Assembly (NCBI GenBank): GCA_036745275.1
Contig: DAIOGK010000034.1
Span: 1 to 26,573, forward strand
Length of the DNA: 26,573 nt
From: JAIUNP01 sp020161975
GTDB taxonomy: Bacteria > Pseudomonadota > Alphaproteobacteria > Rhizobiales > Beijerinckiaceae
Direction: 5' to 3'
Both the position numbers and the translations under genes were made by a program. Below the pieces are notes generated by a model. It saw only the letters and a program-made list of their open reading frames with translations, had not been told where the DNA came from and did not search any database. Positions 7,856 to 15,074 of this stretch are shown here, one piece after another. Within the stretch, counting starts at the first letter, position 1. Each line of letters opens with the position of its first letter.

Positions 7856-8173
7856 GGAACCCTCCCCAACGACACGGGAAGCATTGTCCGGCTCTTCTTG
7901 AATTCACTTCGATTTTCGCGCTCAAAACTGATGTATTGACTTTAGAATTTGGTATCCTTTTGAAAATAGACGGTTAGGCTTGTCAAATTACTTACATACA
8001 AAAAATCGCATAACATGTTGTTTTGTATGTGTTTTTTGTGATCAACTTTCAAATCACGTAAAACAGTAACGAGCTCAATTACTTTAGATTTACGATGGCT
8101 ATTGTTGATCTGTAAGGGTTGACGCGGATTCAGGATATCCGTCCGCACGGATTTTTCCGGAAAAAAGCGCTGG
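7856..8173. other. AT-rich intergenic stretch without a supported gene
   Basis: About 320 bases between the BTLCP start and the PilZ terminator. From about 7900 to 8150 the composition drops well below the GC-rich neighbours. A 68-codon minus-strand frame (7942-8148) has no recognisable similarity, no good ribosome site and no rhizobial codon bias, so I do not call it. The stretch holds the stem-loop at 7994-8037 and presumably the BTLCP promoter. Confidence 0.5.
7994..8037 (+). terminator. AT-rich stem-loop followed by a T run
   Basis: ACATACAAAA (7994-8003) pairs perfectly with TTTTGTATGT (8021-8030), and GTTTTTT follows. The 17-base loop holds the palindrome AACATGTT. It resembles a weak plus-strand terminator, but no plus-strand gene precedes it. 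It may end a small RNA or be an operator in the long AT-rich gap between the BTLCP and PilZ genes. Confidence 0.35.
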
Positions 8174-8204
8174 AAAACAAAAAACGCCGCGAAATGCGGC
8201 GTTT
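8174..8204 (-). terminator. Rho-independent terminator of the PilZ gene
   Basis: AAACGCCGC (8182-8190) and GCGGCGTTT (8196-8204) form a 9-bp stem with loop GAAAT. On the minus strand the stem runs into six T (8179-8184), then G and four more T (8174-8177). It lies 29 bases past the PilZ stop. Confidence 0.82.
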
Positions 8205-8232
8205 GAGAGAAGCTTCGTGAGATGCGGCGCGG

Positions 8233-8829
8233 TCAGACTTCAAAAGCCCCGGGAGCCGGAGGCCGGGTAAACTCCACTGCAATGCCCCGCTCGAAGATGC
8301 GCACCACCTTGGCCGGCGTCTGGTTGAGGTGGATGAGGTCGCCCTTCTGGAAAGGCAGGTCTGTTGTCAACGCAACGCCGGACAGCGATACGTCGATCAT
8401 GCGCACCATAACCTCGGTGCCGGCGCCGGTGACAAGGCGGGCATGGGGGTTCTTTGGCACGTAACGTTCGTGACGGCGATCTTCGGGTAACCCCAGTTCG
8501 GAGCGATTGGCGAGCCACGTCAACTGGGCGGCGAGTTTGTCGCGCCGGCGCAACGTGGCATTGATGGTCATGGCAAAGCCGTCGTCGGTCGTCCGGGCAA
8601 TATGCCCTTCGATCCGGCCGATCGTCTCCATATAGCAGATGACGCGATCGTTGACCTTGCCGGCAACAGGAGCCCGCAGGCGGATGCCGCCGGGCGAGAT
8701 GTCGACGCTGAGGCACTCATGCTCCGAACGATCAGGCAGCATGTAGCGACCATGCAGGACAACGTCTACCCGCTGATGCCGACGTTGCTCGGAAGGTCGG
8801 ACAGCCATTTTTGAGGCAACCATGTTCAT
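8233..8829 (-). CDS. Tandem PilZ domain protein (putative c-di-GMP receptor)
   Basis: This 198-residue cytoplasmic protein has two PilZ domains in a row. The first has RRHQR near residue 16 and DISPGG further on (RxxxR and [DN]xSxxG motifs). The second opens with RRHER near 117 and has DVSLSG. Both therefore keep the c-di-GMP-binding residues, although the second ends in SG rather than GG. Such proteins alter motility, exopolysaccharide or adhesion when c-di-GMP rises. Two in-frame ATGs (8829 and 8823) are possible starts. A CtrA-type box lies 72 bases upstream and a strong terminator follows, suggesting a single-gene transcript, possibly under cell-cycle control. Confidence 0.88.
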   Translation of the reverse strand: MNMVASKMAVRPSEQRRHQRVDVVLHGRYMLPDRSEHECLSVDISPGGIRLRAPVAGKVNDRVICYMETIGRIEGHIARTTDDGFAMTINATLRRRDKLAAQLTWLANRSELGLPEDRRHERYVPKNPHARLVTGAGTEVMVRMIDVSLSGVALTTDLPFQKGDLIHLNQTPAKVVRIFERGIAVEFTRPPAPGAFEV

Positions 8830-8900
8830 TGCATATAATCCACGCCGGCGAGGCGAAATCTCGCTGCCACTATCGACGCGTTAACCCTAAGCCTCCCGGT

Positions 8901-8915
8901 TTAATAGAGGATTAA
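8901..8915 (-). promoter_or_regulatory. Candidate CtrA-binding box upstream of the PilZ gene
   Basis: TTAATAGAGGATTAA matches TTAA-N7-TTAA exactly. It lies 72 bases upstream of the PilZ ATG at 8829 and covers the stop codon of the next minus-strand gene. CtrA regulates motility and c-di-GMP genes in many alphaproteobacteria, which fits a PilZ target. Binding is inferred. Confidence 0.55.
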
Positions 8916-9511
8916 GCCTGGTGCAGTCCCCCCTTGAGAACCGTGAGATGTCCGCGCTTTTCCATGACCACCGCGCCAAACGGCAGTTCAGGCTCAACCG
9001 GCAGCAGCGCCTGGCAATCATCGCTTTCGCGCACCACCCGGAAGGACAGGATATCGATGCCGGCAGAAATGCCGGGAACAAGACGTTCCCGCGGGTTGAA
9101 GGTCAGCACGCCAAGGATCCGATGATCCGTCCGGCCTTCGTGCAGCATCGGCAGCAGCAGCAGTTCGCCCGCTGCCGCCGCGCCATTCGCAAACAGCATG
9201 GTCAGCCCGGCCACCACCGGCAGGGCCTCCTCACTGACCACGCCCAGCATCTCGGCGGCATCGGCATCAGCCTGCGGCAACAGGATGGCCGTGAAATCCT
9301 GCCCGCGCATCTCCCCGCCGAACAGCGCGCACAGGCGCGACCCGGCAATGCGGAAGGTCCACCGCCCTGCCCCGGACTGCTCCAGCAAAATGACATCCGC
9401 CAGGAAGCGCCCGACATCGCCGGGGTTGAAATCCGCACGCTCCGCCGCAATCCGGCGGCCTTTCAGGCGCTGCCAGTAGGCAAAAATATGTTTTGTTCCT
9501 TGGTGCCGCAT
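8912..9511 (-). CDS. PAS domain-containing protein (PAS_5/DUF1457-like)
   Basis: This 199-residue protein resembles the PAS_5 family, common in rhizobia and Caulobacter relatives and often found near PilZ genes. The ATG at 9511 gives MRHQGTKHIFAYWQRLKGRR, the family's typical opening, followed by FLADVILLEQ and WTFRIAGSRLCALFGGEMRG, the PAS-like core with its small ligand pocket. The frame stays open another 155 codons upstream, but that part has no coding character. The stop codon lies in the CtrA-type box of the PilZ gene. The ligand and role are unknown; a sensory or regulatory part together with the PilZ protein is inferred from position. Confidence 0.8.
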   Translation of the reverse strand: MRHQGTKHIFAYWQRLKGRRIAAERADFNPGDVGRFLADVILLEQSGAGRWTFRIAGSRLCALFGGEMRGQDFTAILLPQADADAAEMLGVVSEEALPVVAGLTMLFANGAAAAGELLLLPMLHEGRTDHRILGVLTFNPRERLVPGISAGIDILSFRVVRESDDCQALLPVEPELPFGAVVMEKRGHLTVLKGGLHQA

Positions 9512-9879
9512 CGGAGTGTCCAGTCGCCACGAGTCTCGTTTGGGGCCGGAAAGGACGAGACCTGTTCCAATCTGAAACACAGTCCTGCCTCGCTGGCCCG
9601 TTCGCTGGCGACGGAGCAGACAATGTGCCGGAAATCCGCGCGAAGAGTCTTGAGACGCGTTAAGCTTAACGGAGACTTCCATTTGCAATCCTGCCAACAT
9701 CATGAGACCTTCATGGCGCTCCAAGTGGTCCAGAACCGCTGCGCCGCTGCTCCCGGCGTGGCGGTTTTCCTTTGTGGACACTGACTTTCCGATTGCCATA
9801 ATCACCGCTGGGCGCAATTCTGCGGCAGATGTGCGGCGCACTGGCCGGTTAACCGGCCTGGCAAGGGAGGAATGCAGGC
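9512..9879. other. Divergent intergenic region between PAS and CBS genes
   Basis: This 368-base stretch has no supported gene. It contains two perfect palindromes: GTTAAGCTTAAC at 9659-9670 and GGCCGGTTAACCGGCC at 9843-9858. It should contain both divergent promoters. Confidence 0.5.
9843..9858. promoter_or_regulatory. 16-base perfect palindrome before the CBS gene
   Basis: GGCCGGTTAACCGGCC reads the same on both strands and ends 21 bases before the CBS ATG, just ahead of the ribosome site. It could be an operator for a dimeric regulator or a short hairpin in the leader. Confidence 0.4.
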
Positions 9880-10308
9880 ATGATCGTATCACACATTCTT
9901 GATCAGAAGGGCCGCGATGTTGCGACCATTGCGCCGGCATCAACCATGGCAGATGTCGTGGCCGTGCTTGGCACACGGCGATTCGGCGCCCTCGTCGTAG
10001 CCGAAGCGGATAAGAAGATCCTCGGCATCGTGTCCGAGCGTGATGTCGTCAAGGTTCTGGCCCGTGAGGGCGCGGGCATCCTGCAGGATCCCGTGTCAAA
10101 GCACATGACCTCGAAAGTTATTACCTGCGCGGCGGATGACACCATCGAAACCGTCATGCAGGCCATGACGAACGGACGGTTCCGCCACATGCCCGTCGCG
10201 CGCGGCCACATCCTCGACGGGATTATCTCCATCGGCGACGTGGTGAAGGCGCGTATCGAGCAGATGGCGAGCGAAAGCCAGGCCCTGCGCGAGTATATCA
10301 ATAGCTGA
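9880..10308 (+). CDS. Two-CBS-domain protein
   Basis: This 142-residue cytoplasmic protein consists almost wholly of a Bateman module: CBS1 at about 8-62 (with FGALVVAE and ILGIVSERDVVK) and CBS2 at about 74-130 (VSKHMTSKV, RFRHMPVARG, LDGIISIGDVVKAR). Such modules bind adenosine nucleotides such as AMP, ATP or NAD and sense energy state. The start is fixed by AGGGAGGA at 9864-9871, 8 bases before the ATG. There is no catalytic partner domain, so it probably regulates another protein. Its last 11 bases overlap the convergent membrane-protein gene. Confidence 0.93.
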   Translation: MIVSHILDQKGRDVATIAPASTMADVVAVLGTRRFGALVVAEADKKILGIVSERDVVKVLAREGAGILQDPVSKHMTSKVITCAADDTIETVMQAMTNGRFRHMPVARGHILDGIISIGDVVKARIEQMASESQALREYINS

Positions 10309-10636
10309 CGGGCAGCAGCCCCGCGACAAGGCCGGAGAGGCGCAAAAGCGCGTGCCCCGAAGCCAGGCACCAACCGGTCGCAATCAGGTATCCGGGAATC
10401 GCAATGCGGAGGGGCAATGCCGGCCCCTCCTCCACCGGCCCCAGTGAGCGAAGCAGCAGCACCGGACCGGCCAGCAGCAGCAATGGCAGTGCAAGTCCTG
10501 CCCGTCGTCCGCCGCTGAAAAACAGATCAAAGCTCAGATCCTGGTGCGTGATCAGCCCGATGGTCGCCACCAGAGTTCCGCCAAATGCGAGGCCGGTCAG
10601 CGTCGAAACCAGCACATAATAAAGAAAATCAGCCAT
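10298..10636 (-). CDS. Small integral membrane protein of unknown function
   Basis: I do not recognise this family with confidence. Starting at the ATG at 10636 gives 112 residues (MADFLYYVLVSTLTGLAFGG). It has three or four hydrophobic stretches: about 3-28, 45-62, 77-100 and possibly the C terminus, with charged loops such as SGGRRAG between them. The reading frame continues 38 codons further upstream, but that portion is not membrane-like and overlaps the promoter side of the next gene. Its 3' end overlaps the CBS gene tail to tail. An inner-membrane location is the only safe inference. Confidence 0.65.
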   Translation of the reverse strand: MADFLYYVLVSTLTGLAFGGTLVATIGLITHQDLSFDLFFSGGRRAGLALPLLLLAGPVLLLRSLGPVEEGPALPLRIAIPGYLIATGWCLASGHALLRLSGLVAGLLPVSY

Positions 10637-10785
10637 CGGCGATCCCGTTCCGACGCAACGCGGAGCGAAAACGGAACAGTTTCCCGGCCTCGACGTGTCG
10701 TCCAACCGGCCCATGCGTTGATCATGCCAACCGCTTGGCAGACGAATCAAATAGGGTGCCGCTGCGTAGGAGGAATGGACACACG

Positions 10786-11430
10786 ATGCTCCGGATTGTC
10801 ATTCTGGGCCTGCTGGTGGGATTGGCCGCACTGGTGGGCCTTTTCACGCACCGGATTGTGGTCGAGAATCGCCCGATCACCGGCACGGCTCAGTATTATG
10901 TCGGCGGGCACAAGCTGCAGATCGAGCGCGCCATGGTGCGCAGCGCCGAATTGCGCGATGGCGGCGCGGTGAACCGGCTTGATCTCGTGCTGCAATGGCC
11001 CACCCTCGCTGGCGCTGCCAGCCAGATGGGCACCGCCGACCCCGCGAATCTTATTTTCATGTCGCTGGAAGATGCGACCAGCCGCCAGCGCAGTCCGGAT
11101 GACATCGACCCCGCCGAGCGTCCGGTCGAACTCTACGCACGGTTCCTCGAAAGCGATGCAGCGCCCGGCCCCGGCGGTCTCGTCTGGCGGAAATTCCGCA
11201 AGGCCACCCCCTTTGAAGGCGAACAACTCTTTGTGTCCTCACCGGATGAACGGCAGTTCTCTGCCCGTTGCCCCGCCGAAGGCACCAAGACGCAGGACGT
11301 CTGCCTGTGGCAGACCCGGCTCGACGCTATGGATGTCGTTGTCCGCTTCCAGCCCCGCCATCTCGCCGAATGGCGGCACCTTGCCAGCACTGTGCGCCTG
11401 CTGGTCCCGAAGTTCCGGGCCGGGAAATAG
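10786..11430 (+). CDS. Membrane-anchored periplasmic protein, unknown function
   Basis: This 214-residue protein starts at the ATG at 10786; AGGAGG at 10768-10773 lies 12 bases upstream, rather far, but the closer ATG at 10775 is out of frame. Residues 1-22 (MLRIVILGLLVGLAALVGLF) form an uncleaved membrane anchor or signal. The rest looks soluble, with two Cys in CPAEGTKTQDVC near 163-174 that could form a disulfide. No known domain is recognised. It diverges from the small membrane-protein gene at 10636 and has no downstream partner on the same strand within 1.4 kb. Confidence 0.68.
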   Translation: MLRIVILGLLVGLAALVGLFTHRIVVENRPITGTAQYYVGGHKLQIERAMVRSAELRDGGAVNRLDLVLQWPTLAGAASQMGTADPANLIFMSLEDATSRQRSPDDIDPAERPVELYARFLESDAAPGPGGLVWRKFRKATPFEGEQLFVSSPDERQFSARCPAEGTKTQDVCLWQTRLDAMDVVVRFQPRHLAEWRHLASTVRLLVPKFRAGK

Positions 11431-11590
11431 AGCGAAGTGGGATCAGCGGGGCGCTTTTGCGCGCCGAATCCGGCACCCCGATGTTTAAGGCGCCGGCGCG
11501 GAGGAGCAGGAGCCGATTGTTGCGCCGGCGGCGGCAGTGCTTGTCAGCGCCCCTGAAGGGCCTCACAACCGAGCAACTGCAGCGCTCAAT

Positions 11591-11800
11591 CTATTCCAGA
11601 TCCGTATCGAGGATCGCCATCGTGAAATTATAGGACAGATCGCCATCTTCCTTGTCCTCATGAACAAGGCCGATGAATTCGTCACCGATGAACACTTCGG
11701 CCGAGTCCTTCTTCTTGGCGCGGGCCATCAGCTTGATGTTCGCGTTATTGAAGGTGCGGCGGAGATAGCTCTCGACCTTCTGAAGTTCCGGCTTATCCAA
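11591..11800 (-). CDS. DUF3126 family small protein
   Basis: This 69-residue acidic cytoplasmic protein matches what I know of DUF3126, a small alphaproteobacterial family often encoded next to cysE. The start is a TTG at 11800 (giving MDKPELQKVESYLRR); GAGGAGAG lies about 5 bases before it. A more distant ATG at 11845 would add residues that look non-coding. The core reads FNNANIKLMARAKKKDSAEVFIGDEFIGLVHEDKEDGD, with no catalytic motif. Its function is unknown. It lies 126 bases downstream of cysE on the same strand, so co-transcription is likely. Confidence 0.8.
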   Translation of the reverse strand: MDKPELQKVESYLRRTFNNANIKLMARAKKKDSAEVFIGDEFIGLVHEDKEDGDLSYNFTMAILDTDLE

Positions 11801-11879
11801 CGTTCTCTCCTCGATTGGGCTGGGGCAAACCGCGCCCCGACCCACCGGGACTTGCCAGAAACAGGCCGCGTGGGCAACA

Positions 11880-11915
11880 CACTTTCACGCAGCAAGACAC
11901 CTTCACGCAGCAAGC
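11880..11915. repeat. Two-copy 18-base tandem repeat
   Basis: CACTTTCACGCAGCAAGA (11880-11897) is followed directly by CACCTTCACGCAGCAAGC (11898-11915), identical at 16 of 18 positions. It sits in the gap between cysE and the DUF3126 gene. Confidence 0.8.
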
Positions 11916-11926
11916 CCCACGGCAGG

Positions 11927-12751
11927 TCAGGCGAGATCGCCCCGCAAGAGCTGGTCCATCAGGCGCGAAGGTTCGGCGCAGCCCGCCTCCCCCACGATCC
12001 GGGCCGGCACACCAGCAACCGTCTTGTTGTGCGGCACAGCCTGCAACACCACCGAACCGGCGGCGATGCGCGCGCAATGCCCGACTTCGATGTTGCCGAG
12101 GATCTTCGCTCCCGCACCAATCAACACGCCGCGCCGGATTTTTGGATGCCGGTCGCCGGTTTCCTTGCCGGTGCCGCCCAGCGTTACCCCTTGAAGAATG
12201 GAGACGTCATCCTCGATGACCGCCGTCTCGCCCACGACGAGCCCGGTGGCATGGTCAAGAAAGACCCCTTTGCCCACCGGGGCCGCCGGATTGATATCAA
12301 CATCGAACACGCTCGATGAGCGGCTTTGCAGATAGTACGCGAAGTCCTTCCGCCCGTTGCGATGAAGCCAATGGGCAAGGCGGTGCGCTTGCAGCGCCTG
12401 AAATCCCTTGAAGTAAAGCAGCGGCTCGATAGCCCGTCTTGCTGCCGGATCGCGCTCCAGCACAGCCATGATATCCGTGCGCAGCCACACCGAAAGATGC
12501 GGCTCGGCGGCATAGAGTTCCTTGAACGCCTGCTTGATCAGATTGCGGGACATGTCCGGATGGTCGAGCCGCGAAGACACCCGCTCCGCCACCGCCATTT
12601 CAAGGCTCGGCTGGTGCAGGATGTTGGACAGAATCAACGCTGCCAGCGCAGGCTCTTCATTCAGAACCGCCTCCGCCTCGGTCCGGACTCGTTTCCAGAC
12701 CGGATCGACATGATCGACTTTCGGCTGCTGTGCGGCATTGTTGAGAGGCAT
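11927..12751 (-). CDS. cysE: Serine O-acetyltransferase
   Basis: CysE transfers acetyl from acetyl-CoA to serine, giving O-acetylserine, the acceptor of sulfide in cysteine synthesis. The start at 12751 (MPLNNAAQQPKVDHVDPVWK) has GGAGGG 4 bases upstream; an ATG eight codons earlier is less well placed. The 274-residue length is typical. The N-terminal helical domain is followed by a left-handed hexapeptide beta helix, with active-site segments DINPAAPVGKG and LDHATGLVVGETAVI (His-Asp pair region), then GGTGKETGDRHPKI and repeated V-G/I-G turns such as VLIGAGAKILGNIEVG. The C-terminal tail, which binds the CysK active site in many species, ends GDLA rather than the usual Ile. Confidence 0.96.
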   Translation of the reverse strand: MPLNNAAQQPKVDHVDPVWKRVRTEAEAVLNEEPALAALILSNILHQPSLEMAVAERVSSRLDHPDMSRNLIKQAFKELYAAEPHLSVWLRTDIMAVLERDPAARRAIEPLLYFKGFQALQAHRLAHWLHRNGRKDFAYYLQSRSSSVFDVDINPAAPVGKGVFLDHATGLVVGETAVIEDDVSILQGVTLGGTGKETGDRHPKIRRGVLIGAGAKILGNIEVGHCARIAAGSVVLQAVPHNKTVAGVPARIVGEAGCAEPSRLMDQLLRGDLA

Positions 12752-12857
12752 GTCGCCCTCCTTGCATCCATTCACGCGTAAGAATAGGCCCTATCAGCCA
12801 GAATTGCGAGCGCCTGCCCGCAGATCGCCTTCTCCTTAGCGCGGAAGTGATGAAGAA

Positions 12858-13658
12858 ATGCACCGTTTGCCCACCCCCTGCCCCCGGCTGGTCGCAGAAA
12901 TCGACGGCCCCGTCGCGCGGCTCCTGATCGACAACCCCACGCGGCGCAATGCCATCGACATCGCCATGTGGCGGGCCTTTCCCGTGTTGTTGGCCACGAT
13001 TGCCGGGCAATCCGATGCCCGGGTGGTGATCCTCTCATCGCGCGAGGGCAATTTTTCCGCCGGCGCAGATATTTCGGAATTTGCCACCGAACGGGCGACA
13101 GCCGAGGGCAGCCGCGCCTACGAGCGTGAGAATGTCCGGGCTTTCGAGGCGGTCAGTGCCTGCCCGCTACCCGTGCTTGCTGCCATTCGCGGCTTCTGTT
13201 TCGGCGCCGGCGCCGGCCTCGCCATGGCCTGCGACCTCCGGATCGCCAGCGAGGACGCCAGTTTTGCCATCCCCGCCGCCCGTCTTGGCGTGGCCTATCC
13301 GCCCCGCGCTTTTGCCAGCATCGTTGCAGTGATTGGCGCGGCCCGGACCAAGGAACTGTTCTTCACCGGTCGTCGCGTCGAAGCCGCCGAGGCCCTGTCA
13401 CTGGGAATGCTCAACCGCGTCGTTCCGGGCGACAGGCTGGCAGCAGAAGCCGAAGCGCTGGCAACAGCCATCGCGCGCGGCGCGCCGATGACGCATACGG
13501 CCACCAAGCGCGCCGTTGACGCCGCCGCCGGGCTCCCCTCCGCCCTGCCGGAGGCCGAAGTGCAGGCGCTGGCCGATGCCTGCTTTGAAAGCGCGGATTA
13601 TGTCGAGGGCCGCCTCGCTTTCTCGGAAAAACGCGACCCTTCCTTCACCGGGCGATGA
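12858..13658 (+). CDS. Crotonase (enoyl-CoA hydratase/isomerase) family protein lacking both catalytic Glu
   Basis: This 266-residue protein has the crotonase fold: oxyanion-hole segments FSAGAD at 66-71 and the GAGAG run at 116-120, followed by LAMACDLRIAS. In crotonase two glutamates perform hydration (G-C-E-L and Q-P-E motifs). Here the first position is Gly120 and the second is Ala140 (FAIPAARLG). Standard enoyl-CoA hydratase activity is therefore doubtful. Other crotonase reactions such as hydrolysis, decarboxylation or isomerisation remain possible. The F-x-I-P-A-A-R-L-G variant appears in a subgroup common in rhizobia and actinobacteria, as far as I know. It diverges from cysE with 106 bases between starts. 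Confidence 0.88.
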   Translation: MHRLPTPCPRLVAEIDGPVARLLIDNPTRRNAIDIAMWRAFPVLLATIAGQSDARVVILSSREGNFSAGADISEFATERATAEGSRAYERENVRAFEAVSACPLPVLAAIRGFCFGAGAGLAMACDLRIASEDASFAIPAARLGVAYPPRAFASIVAVIGAARTKELFFTGRRVEAAEALSLGMLNRVVPGDRLAAEAEALATAIARGAPMTHTATKRAVDAAAGLPSALPEAEVQALADACFESADYVEGRLAFSEKRDPSFTGR

Positions 13659-13918
13659 AAGCAGCGCCTGGCGGCTCCATCAGGGAATAGTCGGGCGCAA
13701 CCTGCCGCGCCGCAAAAGCGCAATTCCTTCAACATTCTCGAGGCGCCGGACGATTCAAAATCCGCAGGCCGGCATCCCCGATCTGAAATACTCGACTCAG
13801 TGCTTTCACCACCTGAATCACCACAAGAGCATGCGGACTCAATTTCTCACCGACCTGAATCATTTTGTCAGCAACAGGAATCAATTTGAGAAAAATTCGC
13901 CGCAAACATTTGTTTTAT
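13659..13918. other. Intergenic stretch with recurring GAATCA words
   Basis: This gap lies between convergent genes and holds no supported gene. CTGAATCA occurs at 13813-13820 and 13855-13862, and GGAATCAATTT occurs at 13877-13887. The last 100 bases are AT-richer. No classic terminator was found. Confidence 0.45.
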
Positions 13919-14692
13919 CTATGATTTCAGGTATCTGTTAAAGTAGTCGACAACGGCCGCCCTGTGGGACTTGTCGCCCACCGCAGTGTTGTGATCGCGG
14001 CCCTCGATGGCGAAATAGGTCGCGTCGGGCATCACCGCAGCAAGCTTTTCGCCGCCGGTTGCGATGGGATCCGTCGTGCCAACGCAGACGATCGTCGGCG
14101 TCGTCATCAGCCGCACATGGTCGATCGGCATTGTCTGTCGCGAACCGCGAATGCAGGCCGCGAGCGCCTTGAGATCCTGCCTGTTTTGCTCGGCAAAAGC
14201 CCGGAACATCCGCCCCATGGGGTCCTTCACATCGGAGATGCTGGGCGCCTCCAGGGCGTCGGCGATACTGGGCGGCAGGCCGATGCCATCAATGAGACGA
14301 TAGCCGAGCCCGCCGAGCGAAAGACATGCAACGCGCCGTGGATTGGCCCGCGCCAGAAACGCCGCGTTCCGCGCGCCCATCGAATAGCCGATTACCCCCG
14401 CCCGCTGGATGCCGAGATGATCGAGCAGCGCAATACCGTCAGAGGCCATGGCCTGCGAGGTATAAGCCTCGGGATCATAGAGCTTGTCGCTCTGGCCATG
14501 TCCCCGGTTGTCATAGGCGATGACCCGATAGCCGGCATGGGTAAGGCTCTTCACCCATTGCGGGCCAACCCAGTTCACGGCGTGATTCGAGGCAAAACCA
14601 TGGATCAGCAGCACGGCTGGCCCTTCGCCGCCATCGTGCGGCGGCACGTCGATATAGGCGATCCCGACCCCGTTATGGCTGAAGCGCAGCAT
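13919..14692 (-). CDS. Alpha/beta hydrolase
   Basis: This 257-residue cytoplasmic enzyme has the alpha/beta hydrolase fold. The oxyanion-hole motif HGF (LLIHGFASNHAVNW) is at 29-42, the nucleophile elbow is GYSMG with Ser104, and Asp208 (GTTDPIA) and His234 (GRDHNTAVG) complete the triad. The N terminus MLRFSHNGVGIAYIDVPPHD and the DNRGHGQSD segment are typical of esterase or lactonase-like members widely annotated in rhizobia. GAGGGAAAG precedes the ATG at 14692. The substrate cannot be read from sequence. The gene converges on the crotonase-family gene. Confidence 0.9.
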   Translation of the reverse strand: MLRFSHNGVGIAYIDVPPHDGGEGPAVLLIHGFASNHAVNWVGPQWVKSLTHAGYRVIAYDNRGHGQSDKLYDPEAYTSQAMASDGIALLDHLGIQRAGVIGYSMGARNAAFLARANPRRVACLSLGGLGYRLIDGIGLPPSIADALEAPSISDVKDPMGRMFRAFAEQNRQDLKALAACIRGSRQTMPIDHVRLMTTPTIVCVGTTDPIATGGEKLAAVMPDATYFAIEGRDHNTAVGDKSHRAAVVDYFNRYLKS

Positions 14693-14828
14693 GATCTTTC
14701 CCTCTGAAGCTCGATATTCTGCAACCGTATCGAAGGATCGAGGTCAAGCCCCTAGGAAATTTCAGCCGAACGCATTAGGGTCCGGCCCATCATGCACGCA
14801 ACGGTTCGCGTGCCGAGGTTGACGAGAC

Positions 14829-15068
14829 ATGGCCGACCATTCCATTCCCCATTTCCATAACAATGCCGGCGTGCCGACCATCGAGATTGCTGCGCGCGAG
14901 TTCATGTGCATCGGTGCAACGCCGCCGTTCGATCATCCGCATATCTTTCTCGACATGGGCAGCGAGAACGAGATCATCTGCCCATATTGCTCGACGCTTT
15001 ATCGTCATTCCAAGACCCTGCATGGCACGGAATCCGTCCCCGTGGCCCATTGGGTGGAAGTGGCCTGA
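14829..15068 (+). CDS. Zinc-finger domain protein (zf-CHCC/NDUFS6-like)
   Basis: This 79-residue protein has CIGATPPFDHPHIFLDM and then ICPYCSTLY, which together give the Cys-His-Cys-Cys set (Cys27, His36 or His38, Cys51, Cys54) of the zf-CHCC family. Its eukaryotic relative NDUFS6 is a zinc-binding subunit of respiratory complex I, and alphaproteobacterial relatives associate with complex I too. A complex I role here is inference. The ATG at 14829 follows GAGG at about 14816-14819. The next gene starts only 6 bases after the stop codon, so the two are likely co-translated. Confidence 0.85.
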   Translation: MADHSIPHFHNNAGVPTIEIAAREFMCIGATPPFDHPHIFLDMGSENEIICPYCSTLYRHSKTLHGTESVPVAHWVEVA

Positions 15069-15074
15069 GCCACC

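Noticed and set aside
7936..7958. TTGACT...TATCCT as a promoter in the AT-rich gap
   Set aside because: The spacer is only 11 bases, too short for a sigma-70 type promoter.
7942..8148. 68-codon minus-strand frame in the AT-rich gap
   Set aside because: No ribosome site, no similarity, and it spans the stem-loop; AT-rich DNA makes such frames by chance.
8921..9784. 287-codon plus-strand frame
   Set aside because: It is opposite the PAS_5-type gene and rich in Gln/Arg/His, as expected of a reverse-frame shadow.
11444..11462. GGGGCGC-TTTT-GCGCGCC stem-loop behind the anchored periplasmic protein
   Set aside because: Pairing is short and shifted and there is no T tail, so it is not convincing as a terminator.
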